A stretch of DNA of 58,633 nt, taken from positions 1-58,633 of the forward strand of contig SIBG01000015.1 in the NCBI GenBank assembly GCA_009695305.1, read 5' to 3'. The DNA is from Opitutus sp. (GTDB lineage Bacteria > Verrucomicrobiota > Verrucomicrobiia > Opitutales > Opitutaceae). A model generated the notes under the pieces. That model saw nothing but the letters and a program-made list of their open reading frames with translations, had not been told where the DNA came from and searched no databases. Within the stretch, counting starts at the first letter, position 1. Every line of letters starts with the position of its first letter. The translations under genes and the position numbers were made by a program. Below, in pieces: positions 18,001 through 25,985 of this stretch.

Positions 18001-18153
18001 GGCAGTTCGGTCGCGCTACCGTGGGAAGTCAGGGGCTTCAAGGTCTACACGTCGATCAACGTGCAAAACCTCTTCGACAAGACCTACTTCGAGGGTGGCA
18101 CCATCGCCTCGCCGGGTCGCCAGCTCTTCATCACCAACACGGTGAAGTTCTAA
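15058..18153 (+). CDS. TonB-dependent outer-membrane receptor
   Basis: 1,031 residues. A signal peptide (RQVLAAGLMALFAASFAIGQ) is followed by an unusual leader: a short heptad segment (LTRLQEENAALRKRLAALEG), an Ala/Pro linker (about 60-82) and VTVLSPFEVKTDKDYGY, which leads into the plug. The plug (about 95-225) has QRTPLAISVLSSELI, FTLRGFSVNSML and RVEVVKGPAALFFGQGAPGG. The rest is the 22-strand barrel, ending in the aromatic residue of ITNTVKF. It imports a large substrate across the outer membrane with energy from TonB/ExbBD. Given the neighbours the cargo is probably an oligosaccharide. It starts 79 bases after the LacI gene and ends before a strong terminator at 18196-18229. Confidence 0.92.
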   Translation: MKSPLSHPTSRTRQVLAAGLMALFAASFAIGQTGGASALTRLQEENAALRKRLAALEGSATAAPAAAAPRAVVPAAGPAAAMASDVTVLSPFEVKTDKDYGYLKTNSVTATRIGTEIQRTPLAISVLSSELIADTNIQSITDILRFTSSGSGDNNFPMQRPANSATPVGAFTLRGFSVNSMLRNGTQRYTSFNLDNTDRVEVVKGPAALFFGQGAPGGVINYVLKDPVFGQIPTSVTHISGSDSKRKVVVDTNQQFSKKAALRVIGSWENSGGQRRWDFTKNNNITGALKIVPFDDNKLSLTFRAEYLDQKYATTRNQDWIYPDGWFQAYGTPTAALIAAAGLTANADPVAAYRARIFPVNGQGTWGNDMRIATGNFTTPTYTKIIRGAYYQNANNQRIHDTAFSYNARGANTHDLVNTVDATVEYSPTSWLDSRYVMTKDDNRYDSVEGGVFPLADGRRFNSLITTNGAGYYKKVTEHQFDLIFKKDMFGMKNKILVGGLFRENFQQYNAVSGGAAFPFYGLIPGASNPAANTTISGGGGTLLVPVGFQTNIPVDQVIRDRFKVIKTVQQVFSEWDPGFEIAPDVKKLTVIDRHVLDGYYSQDQAGYINYQGQAMQDRLTIMAGVRREMHRDSGQYQVNNFPWFSPPPYAFADPVTYPKDVFGYDPGYAGDIDGNFSRIAGTSWMGGLSFELKKNINLYASISKIYNRNGATNAGGYSKLNVPYIYQGAKNFLGAAPFVYNGKTIASVADLTQAFHDNGADVLIKPETGQNVEFGVKTSLNDNKIVATVSVFHMFRVNRRVDDATRQATDDLNGVNNFKYFGPSGTVNNPVGTNGISYGANLVGARLLRWRTVGQKDVIQGADTDITWSPVRNFQAVINGAWMWKAKTETAPTVNKPGSALYNASTPQAKVGSDIYYGARLENVPEFRLNTVMKYTFTEGLARGLSVGLNSRYSSEMVLSRSVDWNPLNGGFQSGDYFIIGSSVALPWEVRGFKVYTSINVQNLFDKTYFEGGTIASPGRQLFITNTVKF

Positions 18154-18195
18154 TCTCAACCGCACCGCCCACCCGGGCGCCTGCGTAGTATTCCA

Positions 18196-18229
18196 GGGCG
18201 GCGACCTCACCGGTCGCCGCCCTTTTTTT
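18196..18229 (+). terminator. rho-independent terminator after the TonB-dependent receptor
   Basis: An 11-base perfect stem (GGGCGGCGACC with GGTCGCCGCCC), a five-base loop TCACC and a run of seven T. It lies 43 bases past the receptor stop and is the clearest intrinsic terminator in the window. Confidence 0.95.
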
Positions 18230-18248
18230 CGCCCCGGTGATTCCGATG

Positions 18249-18271
18249 GTAGGAGCCTGCTCGCAGGCGAT
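18249..18271 (+). repeat. single REP-like palindrome, GTAGGAGCCTGC family
   Basis: GTAGGAGCCTGCTCGCAGGC followed by GAT, a stem CCTGC/GCAGG after a GTAG head. The same element occurs as an inverted pair at 35194-35272. Here only one arm is present, immediately followed by a pair of another family. The form resembles well-known Pseudomonas REP sequences. Confidence 0.65.
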
Positions 18272-18274
18272 TTC

Positions 18275-18331
18275 GTGGCACGGGTCTCCTGACCCGTGAT
18301 GGCCGAACACGGGTCAGGAGACCCGTGCCAC
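18275..18331. repeat. REPIN-like inverted pair, GTGGCACGGGT family (second copy)
   Basis: Arms at 18275-18298 and 18308-18331 are exact reverse complements over 24 bases, separated by nine bases, so one long cruciform is possible. It matches the pair at 4479-4542 except for the spacer and one loop base. Together with the terminator and the single REP it fills most of the 245-base gap 18154-18398. Confidence 0.8.
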
Positions 18332-18398
18332 TTCAATCCATCACCCCCACACAGAAAAATGCTTTTCACCCCGCGCTCACACCCGCTTAATTCCCTCC

Positions 18399-20324
18399 GT
18401 GGAAACGCCGCCCCCAACTGAGAATAAGCCGCGTTTCCAGCTGCTCCCGTCTTCGTGGGCCACGCGCGGCGGGCTGCTCTGCCTGCTCTGGGGTCTGGCG
18501 ATGACCGCGATCTCGACCGTAAATTCCTCGTGGCTGGCCGTGCCGCCGGTGAACCGCCCGCTCGAAGCCGTGAAGGCCGACTACGTGTCGTCAGATTCGT
18601 GCCGCTCGTGCCACCCGGGCAACTACGCGAGCTGGCACGCCTCGTTCCACCGCACCATGACCCAGGTGGCGGCCCCGGAAAATTTCGCGTCCAAAATGGA
18701 TGGCCTCGAGCTGACCTACGGCGCGCTCGACTACCGCGTAGACCGGAAAGGTCCGACTCACTCCGTGCGCACCAAGCCCAAGGGCACCGCCGCTACCGCC
18801 TACGGCAAGCCGCAGGACATCGTGCTGCTGACGGGCTCGCACAACCTCCAGATTTATTGGACGGAAACCGGCGAAGGCCGAACGATGGGGCAGTTCCCCT
18901 TCGCCTACATCGTGGCGGAAAAAAAATGGGCGCCGATGGAGCAGACCTTCCTCGTGCCCCCCGGCAACAAGCAGGTTTACGACAAGGGCGACTGGAACAA
19001 CGGCTGCATCACCTGCCATGTCACCAACGGGCGGTCGCGCCCGAGCGAAGACGGCCGGTATGATTCGCAGGTGAGCGAATTCGGCATTTCCTGCGAAGCC
19101 TGCCACAGCGGCGGCCGCGACCACATCGCGCAGAACCGCAATCCGCTGCGGCGGTTCGCGCAGCATTGGTCAGACCGACCCGACCCGACAATTGCCAACC
19201 CCGCCCGCATGGACGGACCGACCGCGACCCTTTCGTGCGGCCAGTGCCACAGCATCTCGGCGTTTCAAAATCTCGAGCGGACCAAGGCCATCGCGCGCGA
19301 CGGCAGCAACTACCGGCCGGGGATGAAGGAGCTCGACGCCCGCTGGGTCGCCCAACCGAACAGCACCGATCACCCGGTGGAACGCGCAGAGCTGCTGCAA
19401 TTGTATCCCCATTTCTTCGGCGATAGTTTTTGGCCTGACGGCATGATCCGCGTAACCGGTCGCGAGATGAACGGCACCATGGCCTCGCCCTGCTATAAAG
19501 GCGGACATTTCTCGTGTCTCTCCTGCCACGAGATGCATCCCGAAAAGACAGACGCGGCGTCGCTCGCTACGTGGAAAGCCGATCGCCAGATGAAGCCCGG
19601 CCTCGTCGAGTCCGATCAGGCCTGTCTCCAATGCCACCAGGCCATGAAAACAAAAATCACGGCCCACACTCATCACGCGGCCGGGTCGACCGGCAGCGGT
19701 TGCTACAACTGCCACATGCCGCACTCGACCTACGGCTTGCTGCGCGCGCTCCGCAGCCACCAGGTTTCCTCGCCCACCGTGCGCGAGAGCATCGAGCACG
19801 GCCGGCCCAACGCCTGCAATCTCTGCCACCTCGATCAACCGCTCGCGTGGACCGCCGCCAAGCTGACCGAATGGTATGGCCAGCCCGTGCCCAAGCTGGA
19901 GCCGGACGACCGCGAGTTGTCGGCCGCCGCGCAGTGGCTGTTGAAAGGCGACGCGGGCCAGCGCGCGCTGGTGGTCTGGAGCATGGGCTGGGAGCCCGCG
20001 CAAAAAGCCTCCGGCACCAACTGGTTTTATCCTTTCCTCGCCTTCGAACTGAACGACCCCTACGCCGCCGTGCGTTTCGCCGCGTGGAAATCGTTGCAAA
20101 CGCTCCCCGGATTTTCGGGCTACGAATTCGATTACACGATGGACGATGCGAAGCAAAAGGACGCCCTGGCCCGCGCCTACCAGAAATGGTGGTTCGAAGT
20201 GCGGAAGCCGGACCATCGCTTCCCGCCGCAAACCATTCTCCAACCCGACGGCATGTTCCGGCAGGCCGTGTTTGATCGCTTGCTCGATCAGCGCAGCAAA
20301 CGAAAGATCCTCCTTGCCGAATGA
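18399..20324 (+). CDS. octaheme c-type cytochrome, membrane-anchored
   Basis: 641 residues with eight CxxCH heme sites: C68-H72, C203-H207, C232-H236, C280-H284, C373-H377, C409-H413, C435-H439 and C473-H477. A hydrophobic segment at about 23-46 serves as signal anchor. The N-terminal HPGNYASWHASFHRTM and many spaced histidines supply probable distal ligands. After the last heme, about 150 residues (PYAAVRFAAWKSLQTL) look like a helical or HEAT-type cap. Multiheme proteins of this kind conduct electrons or reduce small N/S compounds, but no catalytic signature such as the Lys-ligated heme of nitrite reductase was seen. The start is GTG at 18399, well separated from upstream genes. The 127-base gap that follows leads to a small membrane protein. 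Confidence 0.88.
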   Translation: METPPPTENKPRFQLLPSSWATRGGLLCLLWGLAMTAISTVNSSWLAVPPVNRPLEAVKADYVSSDSCRSCHPGNYASWHASFHRTMTQVAAPENFASKMDGLELTYGALDYRVDRKGPTHSVRTKPKGTAATAYGKPQDIVLLTGSHNLQIYWTETGEGRTMGQFPFAYIVAEKKWAPMEQTFLVPPGNKQVYDKGDWNNGCITCHVTNGRSRPSEDGRYDSQVSEFGISCEACHSGGRDHIAQNRNPLRRFAQHWSDRPDPTIANPARMDGPTATLSCGQCHSISAFQNLERTKAIARDGSNYRPGMKELDARWVAQPNSTDHPVERAELLQLYPHFFGDSFWPDGMIRVTGREMNGTMASPCYKGGHFSCLSCHEMHPEKTDAASLATWKADRQMKPGLVESDQACLQCHQAMKTKITAHTHHAAGSTGSGCYNCHMPHSTYGLLRALRSHQVSSPTVRESIEHGRPNACNLCHLDQPLAWTAAKLTEWYGQPVPKLEPDDRELSAAAQWLLKGDAGQRALVVWSMGWEPAQKASGTNWFYPFLAFELNDPYAAVRFAAWKSLQTLPGFSGYEFDYTMDDAKQKDALARAYQKWWFEVRKPDHRFPPQTILQPDGMFRQAVFDRLLDQRSKRKILLAE

Positions 20325-20349
20325 TCCCACTGACTCGTGAACCCAGGTC

Positions 20350-20385
20350 TGTCATGGCGCGGAGCGCAGCGACGAAGCAGTCCGG
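20350..20385 (+). repeat. degenerate copy of the widespread 'ERSDEA' intergenic repeat
   Basis: TGTCATGGCGCGGAGCGCAG and the bases that follow translate as HGAERSDEAVR. This matches the form of a dispersed repeat that is often mistranslated as 'RHCEERSDEAIQ' or 'VIARSEATKQS' in many unrelated bacteria. It occupies the gap between the octaheme cytochrome and the small membrane protein. Confidence 0.5.
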
Positions 20386-20451
20386 CTCGCCCGCCACGGC
20401 GCGTTTCGCGCCCTTCACCATGACCAGAGTCCAACGCCAATCTTATTTTTC

Positions 20452-20874
20452 ATGAACACCTCCGATCGACATCTCCGCTTTGGCTGGCGGTCCCTGTTTG
20501 TGTTTCTCTCCCTCGGGGTCGTCCTGGAAACCCTGCACGGCTTCAAGCTCGGCTGGTATCTCAATGTCAGCAGTGAGATCCGCCGGCTGATGTTCACGCT
20601 CGCCCACTCGCACGGCACGCTGCTTGCACTGGTGAACCTCGCGGCCGGCCTGACGCTGCGCACGGTGAAGGGCTTCGAGTTGAAACCGGGCGCGTCGCTC
20701 GCGCTCCTCTGGGGCAGCGTCGTCATGCCCGCGGGATTTTTCCTCGGCGGGCTTGTGATCCACGACGGCGATCCGGGACTGGGCGTGCTGCTGGTCCCCG
20801 TCGGCGCGCTGCTGCTGCTCTACGGTGTCGGCAGCGCCGCACGCACCCTCGGAAAAATCCTGCCGGCCAAATAG
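20452..20874 (+). CDS. small integral membrane protein, four predicted helices
   Basis: 140 residues. Hydrophobic segments lie at about 11-30, 45-65, 80-103 and 108-128, and a short basic C-terminus (RTLGKILPAK) suggests an inside end. The second helix carries LAHSHGTLLALVNLAAG, with a conserved-looking HSHG. No family could be named; it may be remote kin of small four-helix membrane proteins. It begins 127 bases after the octaheme cytochrome and ends 34 bases before the first lipase-maturation-factor-like gene, so it may be co-transcribed with both. Confidence 0.75.
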   Translation: MNTSDRHLRFGWRSLFVFLSLGVVLETLHGFKLGWYLNVSSEIRRLMFTLAHSHGTLLALVNLAAGLTLRTVKGFELKPGASLALLWGSVVMPAGFFLGGLVIHDGDPGLGVLLVPVGALLLLYGVGSAARTLGKILPAK

Positions 20875-20908
20875 GTCCGCCGCGCCGCGGCAACCACCTC
20901 CGCCCCGC

Positions 20909-22864
20909 ATGCTCCGCACTGCCTGGAGACAACTGAAGGATTTCTCCGCCCTCGGCGGTGACGCCACTTACCTGTGGCCACGGTGGCTTTTCCTGCGCGC
21001 CGTTGGCCTGGTTTTTGTCGTGATCTTTGCCGGCATTATCGACGTGGGCCCAGTGCTGGTGGGTCCCCACGGCCTCACGCCGCTCGCCGGATTTTTCGAA
21101 GGACTCACCAAGGTGCATCCGAACGCCATCGAGGCGTTCCTCCGCGCGCCGAGTCTGTTCTGGATCAGTCACGGCGCGGGCATGATCGCGGCAGTTGCCT
21201 GGGTTGGCCTGGCGGCCGCGGTGGCTCTCGTGCTCAACCAGTGGCCGCGGATGGCGCTCTTTGGCTGCTGGCTGTGCCTTCTGTCGTTCGTCACGACATG
21301 GCGCGGTTTTTCCGGCACGCAGCTCGATCAATTCATGCTCGAGGCCGCCCTGCTCAGCCTGCCCTTCGCGCCGGCGGGGATTCGTCCCGGCCACGGCGCG
21401 GCGTCGCCACCCCGGCCGATCGCGGTCTTCATGATGCGGTGGCTGCTCTTTCGCGTTATGTTCGAGTCGGGGGTGGTGAAAATTTTCGCCGGTGATCCCC
21501 ACTGGCTCAACCTTACAGCGATGGATGTGCTCTATGAGACGAGTCCGTTTCCAACCATCCTCGGCTATTGGGACCACCAACTGCCGCACGCCTACCACGT
21601 CGTTGAAATCGCCCTGACGTTTGCCGCCGAACTCGTCGCACCGCTGCTCGCTGTCTTCGGCGGACGTCGCGGGCGCTGGATCGCGCTCGGCCTCTGGGTG
21701 GTGTTCCAGGCCGGCATCCAACTCACGAACAACTTCGGCTGGCTCAACACCGGCTCCATCGCGCTGGGCCTCCTGCTCCTCGACGATCAAATGCTCGCGT
21801 CCGCCATCACAAAGTTCCGGTGGCCCCAACGGCCTGGCATCCTACAGTCGCCAGCGGTCGCCCACCTCGTGCCGCCGGTCCCCGCGTGGAGCCTCTACGG
21901 GTTGCGCGCCGCACTTGGTCTGCACTTCTCCCTCACGCTGTATTTTTTTTGGACGATCTGCGGTATGCCGGCGGACGGTTTCCCCTCTGCGATCCTCCGG
22001 CCCTTGAACTCACTCTTCGCCGATTTTCACAGCGCCAATCCCTACACCCTTTACGCCGGGCTCCTGCCCGCTCGGCGCGCGGTCGAGTTCGAAGGCTCCA
22101 ACGATGGCGGCCTGACGTGGCGCACCTACGACTTTCGCTATCAGCCGCAGCGCGTGGATCGCATCAGCCCCTTCATCGCGCCATGGTATCCGCGGTTCGA
22201 GGCCACGCTCCAGGTCGAAGCCAACCGCCACGTGCCGTCCCCACTCTTCGGCCTCGTCGCCGCCCATCTGCTTCAGCGCGATCCTGCCGTGATCGGCCAG
22301 TTTGAACGCGATCCGTTTCCCGATCGCCCACCGACCATGCTCCGCACGCCAGTTTATCAACTCACCTTCACCAGCCGCGCGACGCACCGCACGACTGGCC
22401 GCTACTGGCACAAGGAACCTGGCGGCTACCATCAACCGCTAATGGCGGTCAACGAACGTGGCGAAATCACCGAGGCCGCTTCGCCCGTGGACGAACTTCG
22501 GATCATGGCCGAACACGGCAACGACCGCGCGCAAAACGACCTCGGCCAGATGTATGTCGACGGCGATGGCGTGCCGAAAGATGGCGCCGTAGCGGCGAAA
22601 TGGCTGCGCCGGTCCGCCGAGCAGGGCAACGTGGTGGCCCAAACCAATCTCGGCCTGCTCCACGCCAATGGCGCCGGGATCCCGCACGACGAAATCGAGG
22701 CCCTGGCGTGGTTCAATCTCGCCGCCGCTGCCGGCGACAGTGCAGCGCTCAAATATCAGGCCATCGCCGCCCAGCGCGTCGGCCGCCAGGGCACGCTGGC
22801 GGCGGAGCAACGGACAAAAATAATCCACGTCGAAATCGAGGCTCGGAAAAAAATCCGCCGGTGA
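20909..22864 (+). CDS. lipase maturation factor (LMF1)-like membrane protein with C-terminal Sel1 repeats
   Basis: 651 residues. The first about 400 are a polytopic membrane domain with LMF1-family features: FSALGGDATYLWPRW, FRVMFESGVVKIFAGDPHW, LYETSPFPTILGYWDHQLP and LTNNFGWLNTGSIALG. A soluble part follows with SNDGGLTWRTYDFRYQP, characteristic of the family. From about residue 545, two or three Sel1-like repeats (AQNDLGQMYVDGDGVPKD, AQTNLGLLHANGAGIPHD) end the protein. Eukaryotic LMF1 helps lipases fold in the ER; the bacterial role is unknown. The ATG at 20909 is preferred because an earlier in-frame start at 20825 overlaps the previous gene by 50 bases with no conserved sequence. Its paralogue lies tail to tail on the other strand. 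Confidence 0.85.
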   Translation: MLRTAWRQLKDFSALGGDATYLWPRWLFLRAVGLVFVVIFAGIIDVGPVLVGPHGLTPLAGFFEGLTKVHPNAIEAFLRAPSLFWISHGAGMIAAVAWVGLAAAVALVLNQWPRMALFGCWLCLLSFVTTWRGFSGTQLDQFMLEAALLSLPFAPAGIRPGHGAASPPRPIAVFMMRWLLFRVMFESGVVKIFAGDPHWLNLTAMDVLYETSPFPTILGYWDHQLPHAYHVVEIALTFAAELVAPLLAVFGGRRGRWIALGLWVVFQAGIQLTNNFGWLNTGSIALGLLLLDDQMLASAITKFRWPQRPGILQSPAVAHLVPPVPAWSLYGLRAALGLHFSLTLYFFWTICGMPADGFPSAILRPLNSLFADFHSANPYTLYAGLLPARRAVEFEGSNDGGLTWRTYDFRYQPQRVDRISPFIAPWYPRFEATLQVEANRHVPSPLFGLVAAHLLQRDPAVIGQFERDPFPDRPPTMLRTPVYQLTFTSRATHRTTGRYWHKEPGGYHQPLMAVNERGEITEAASPVDELRIMAEHGNDRAQNDLGQMYVDGDGVPKDGAVAAKWLRRSAEQGNVVAQTNLGLLHANGAGIPHDEIEALAWFNLAAAAGDSAALKYQAIAAQRVGRQGTLAAEQRTKIIHVEIEARKKIRR

Positions 22865-22865
22865 A

Positions 22866-25049
22866 TCAATTTTCCGCCGGCAGCGGTTTGCTATTCTGCC
22901 GCTGGTCGACCGTCCGCAATTTTGCTTTGGCGATATCCGCCGGGCTCATCCGGTCCATCAGGCGCTTCGCGAACTCGGGCTGACTCGCCCGAATATGCCG
23001 CGAGGCCGGATCCTCTCCGGTCGCGCGTTCCGCCGCCGCCAGCAATAATCCCAGCCCCTTCACATCGTCCCGCGGCACGATCCGGTCATTTGCGTGCAAC
23101 GTGCCCAGGCTGAATAGACCCGGCAAGTATCCGTGATCGGCCGCGCGCTGATACCAACTCGCGGCCTGCGCGTAATTGATCGGCACACCCACGCCATATT
23201 CGTGGCAAATCCCGAGATAATGCTCCGCCCCAACTTCGCCCTCCGTCTCCAGCTGCGTGTAGAGCGCGAACGCCCGCGTCGGATTCGCCCGCCCACCCGC
23301 CCCGCGCGCATACATGTCCGCGAGACGAAACCCGGCCGGCAAAAATCCCGCCGCAAAGTCCTCCTCATAAATCCGAAAAGCCTCCGCGTAATTGCCGCTT
23401 CGCAGCGCCGCGTCTCCGGTCGCGAGACTGCGCTCGCCGAGCTGGCCGCGCTCGTCGATTTGCATCATCGGCAGATAGTCACCCGCCGGCTCCCGCCGCC
23501 AGTAGTGCCCGGTCTCGCGATGAGTTTTCAGATCCGTGAACGCGAGCCGGTAACCCCGCATTCGGATCATCGTGGGCGGACGATCAGGAAACGGATCGCG
23601 CGCAAACAACGCCATCACCCGCGGATTCCGGACGAGCAGGTGGCCGGCCACCGCCGGGAAGAGCGGCGATTTTCGCCCGCTCAACACCTCGATTTCCATC
23701 GTGGCGTCGAACCGGGAAAACCACGGTGCGATAAACCCACCGATGCGATCCTCGCGCTGTGGGATGTTTTTGTAATCATAGGCGCGCCACGTCCTCCCGC
23801 CATCGTTGGAACCGGCGAACTCCACGTGGTAGCGCACCGCCTCGAACTTCGCGTAGAGGTGATACCCATTCGCGCTGCGAAACTCCCGGACGAGCTTCGC
23901 CGGCCCGGCCAGCACGACGGGGACCTCGTTCTCGGGCACGCCGACGATCTTCGCGAAAGAAAAAAACGTGAGATAAAAATGCGCCCCGAGCGCCACGCGC
24001 AAACCATGCAGCCGCCACGGTGTAATCGCCGGCCCCGCGGAAATCCCCGGTGCCTTCGCGGCCAGCAGCTCCGCCAGTTTTCGCAACCCCAGCCGGTCCG
24101 CCGCACCACGAATCATCTGATCGTCCAGCAGCAGCACGCCCAGGCCGAGCGACGCGGTGTTCAGCCAGCCAAAATTGCTCGTGAGCTGGATGCCGGCCTG
24201 CAACGCCGCCCAGGTCCAAAACGCAAACCACCGGCCCCGCCGGCCGCCGAACACCGCCACGACCGGTGCCACCAGCTCCGCCGCAAACGTCAGCGCAATC
24301 TCGCCCAGATGGTAGAAATGGGGCAGCTGAAAATCCAAGTAACCCAGAATCGTCGGAAACGGGCTCGTCTCATACAAGACCTCCATCGCCGAGAGATCGC
24401 GCCAGTGCGGGTCGCCCGCGGTGAGTTTCACCAACCCCGACTCAAACATCACGCGGAAGAGCAGCCACCGCACCATGAACACGGCGATGGGCCGCGCCGG
24501 CGAAGTCCCGCCCAACCCGGGGCGAAATCCCGCGGGCGCGAAGGGAAGGCAGAGCAACGCCACCTCGAGCATGAGTTTGTCGAGTTGCGCCGGTGAAAAC
24601 GCGCGCCACGTCGACACGAACGACAGGAAAACCAGCCAGCAAACGAAGAGCGCCATCCGCGGCCACAGGTTCAGGACCAGCGCCACCGCCGCCGCCATCC
24701 CGAGCCAACCGAGCGTCGCGATCATGCCCGTGCTCGTGTTGAGCCAAAACAGGCTCGGCGCGTGCAGGAACCCCTCGAGCGCATTCGGAAAAGTCTTTCC
24801 GATCTGCGCAAAAAATTCGTCGAGTTGCGCGAGGCCATTCGGCGCCAGCAGCGCCTGGCCTTGGGCGATGACGCCCGCGAAGACAAAAAGGTAAACGACC
24901 CCGACTGCCCGCAACACGAACCACCGCGGCCAGAAATAAGTCGCATCGCCGCCGAGCGCAGAAAATTCCCTGACCTGCCGCCACGCCATCCCGGGCAGCC
25001 CATTCGCCGCCGACGGCACCACCAGAGCTTTTTTCGTTAGGTCAGACAT
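22866..25049 (-). CDS. second lipase maturation factor (LMF1)-like protein with Sel1 repeats
   Basis: 727 residues, clearly paralogous to the neighbour: it shares FSALGGDATY, FRVMFESGLVK, AGDPHW, LYETSPFPTILGY and the SNDGGRTWRAYDYKNIPQR region. The extra length is at the C-terminus, where about three Sel1-like units (AGFRLADMYARGAGG, GAEHYLGICHEYGVGVPIN, GLFSLGTLHAND) and a polar tail are found. The start at 25049 gives a 20-residue N-terminal extension relative to the paralogue; an internal Met at 24989 (MAWRQVREFSALGGD) aligns better with it. The stop codons of the two genes are one base apart in the palindrome TGAATCA, so there is no room for a terminator between the convergent genes. Confidence 0.85.
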   Translation of the reverse strand: MSDLTKKALVVPSAANGLPGMAWRQVREFSALGGDATYFWPRWFVLRAVGVVYLFVFAGVIAQGQALLAPNGLAQLDEFFAQIGKTFPNALEGFLHAPSLFWLNTSTGMIATLGWLGMAAAVALVLNLWPRMALFVCWLVFLSFVSTWRAFSPAQLDKLMLEVALLCLPFAPAGFRPGLGGTSPARPIAVFMVRWLLFRVMFESGLVKLTAGDPHWRDLSAMEVLYETSPFPTILGYLDFQLPHFYHLGEIALTFAAELVAPVVAVFGGRRGRWFAFWTWAALQAGIQLTSNFGWLNTASLGLGVLLLDDQMIRGAADRLGLRKLAELLAAKAPGISAGPAITPWRLHGLRVALGAHFYLTFFSFAKIVGVPENEVPVVLAGPAKLVREFRSANGYHLYAKFEAVRYHVEFAGSNDGGRTWRAYDYKNIPQREDRIGGFIAPWFSRFDATMEIEVLSGRKSPLFPAVAGHLLVRNPRVMALFARDPFPDRPPTMIRMRGYRLAFTDLKTHRETGHYWRREPAGDYLPMMQIDERGQLGERSLATGDAALRSGNYAEAFRIYEEDFAAGFLPAGFRLADMYARGAGGRANPTRAFALYTQLETEGEVGAEHYLGICHEYGVGVPINYAQAASWYQRAADHGYLPGLFSLGTLHANDRIVPRDDVKGLGLLLAAAERATGEDPASRHIRASQPEFAKRLMDRMSPADIAKAKLRTVDQRQNSKPLPAEN

Positions 25050-25253
25050 GGAGAAATCCGCGTTCGCCGTCGCATCAACGCCTACGACCAGTGAGTCAGC
25101 GGCACAGCTCGTTCAAGACTCAACTCGCGGCCGGTCACGCCGACTCGGATTTCGAGGCTGGGTGCGGCATGTGGCGACGGCGGGCGCACCTCAATTCAAC
25201 CTCGCCGCCGTCGCTGTTTTCCACTGCGCTATTCCCGTCAGTTTTGGTTCACC

Positions 25254-25742
25254 ATGAAGACCCCGCATGCTGCTTTTCTGCCGGTTTTGCTCGCCGTTGC
25301 CCTTCTGACCGGCTGCGTCAGTGCGCGCACCACTCGCATTCAGGAGAATGCCGGGCTCTACGCCTCACTCGATCCGCTCAGCAAGAAGCTGATTAATGAC
25401 GGCTTGATTAATTTGGGCTTCACGTCCGAGGCCGTCTACATGTCGCTCGGTCGACCCAATCACATCGCCACCACCGAGACGCCGGAGGGCTCGATGGAAA
25501 CATGGACCTACCGGAACTACCTTTATGGCAAGACCCGAGGCATCACGGTCCCGCCTCCTGGGTCCACGACCATGCGGCAGACCCGCACCAGTTCTACTCC
25601 CAGTTCGGCCAATGCGGGCATTTCTCCCAGCGGAGCGATCCCGGCCGCGCCGATGGCCACCGAAATCAGTGATGCCCCGCTCGCCACCCTGCTGCTCGAT
25701 CTGCGCGATGGCCGCGTCGTCGCGGCCCGCCTCGAATTTTAG
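25254..25742 (+). CDS. lipoprotein, BamE/SmpA-like fold suspected
   Basis: 162 residues. A lipobox (VALLTGC, Cys21) follows a short signal sequence. The mature N-terminal part (SKKLINDGLINLGFTSEAVYMSLGRPNHI followed by TWTYRNY) has the pattern of BamE/SmpA proteins, in which helix-helix-strand segments read 'G.t...V...lG.P'. A Ser/Thr/Pro-rich loop (about 98-130) separates this from a last strand (LLDLRDGRVVAARLEF). A role in outer-membrane assembly or stability is possible but not shown. It stands alone: 204 bases upstream and 243 bases downstream contain no recognised gene. Confidence 0.7.
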   Translation: MKTPHAAFLPVLLAVALLTGCVSARTTRIQENAGLYASLDPLSKKLINDGLINLGFTSEAVYMSLGRPNHIATTETPEGSMETWTYRNYLYGKTRGITVPPPGSTTMRQTRTSSTPSSANAGISPSGAIPAAPMATEISDAPLATLLLDLRDGRVVAARLEF

Positions 25743-25908
25743 GGAGGGGTTTCAAACGCGGTGGAAAGCGCATTATACCCTGACGGACTACGAAAATCCC
25801 GGGCCAGCTGCGAAATCCTCGATCAAGAAATTCCAGTCTTCGAATATTATGTTGGGAAAACAAGTTCGGCGGGATTGTAATACCGATCAATTCCTCCCCG
25901 ATTTGTTT

Positions 25909-25953
25909 CAGCCGTGAAGCCCGTGCGCCTTCCGCGCATTCGTGGTTAAAAAT
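25909..25953. repeat. degenerate 'CGTGGTTAAAAA' dispersed repeat
   Basis: The stretch ending CATTCGTGGTTAAAAATAA resembles the sequence at 33063-33105 and, in reverse, that at 42833-42858. All three lie between genes. It falls in the 243-base gap 25743-25985, which otherwise shows nothing recognised. Confidence 0.35.
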
Positions 25954-25985
25954 AATTCCCGTTCAAGACGCCCCCCGCTCTGTTC

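Noticed and set aside
25048..25396. Two small plus-strand reading frames in the gap before the lipoprotein
   Set aside because: No signal, domain or ribosome-binding site; they overlap the starts of real genes.
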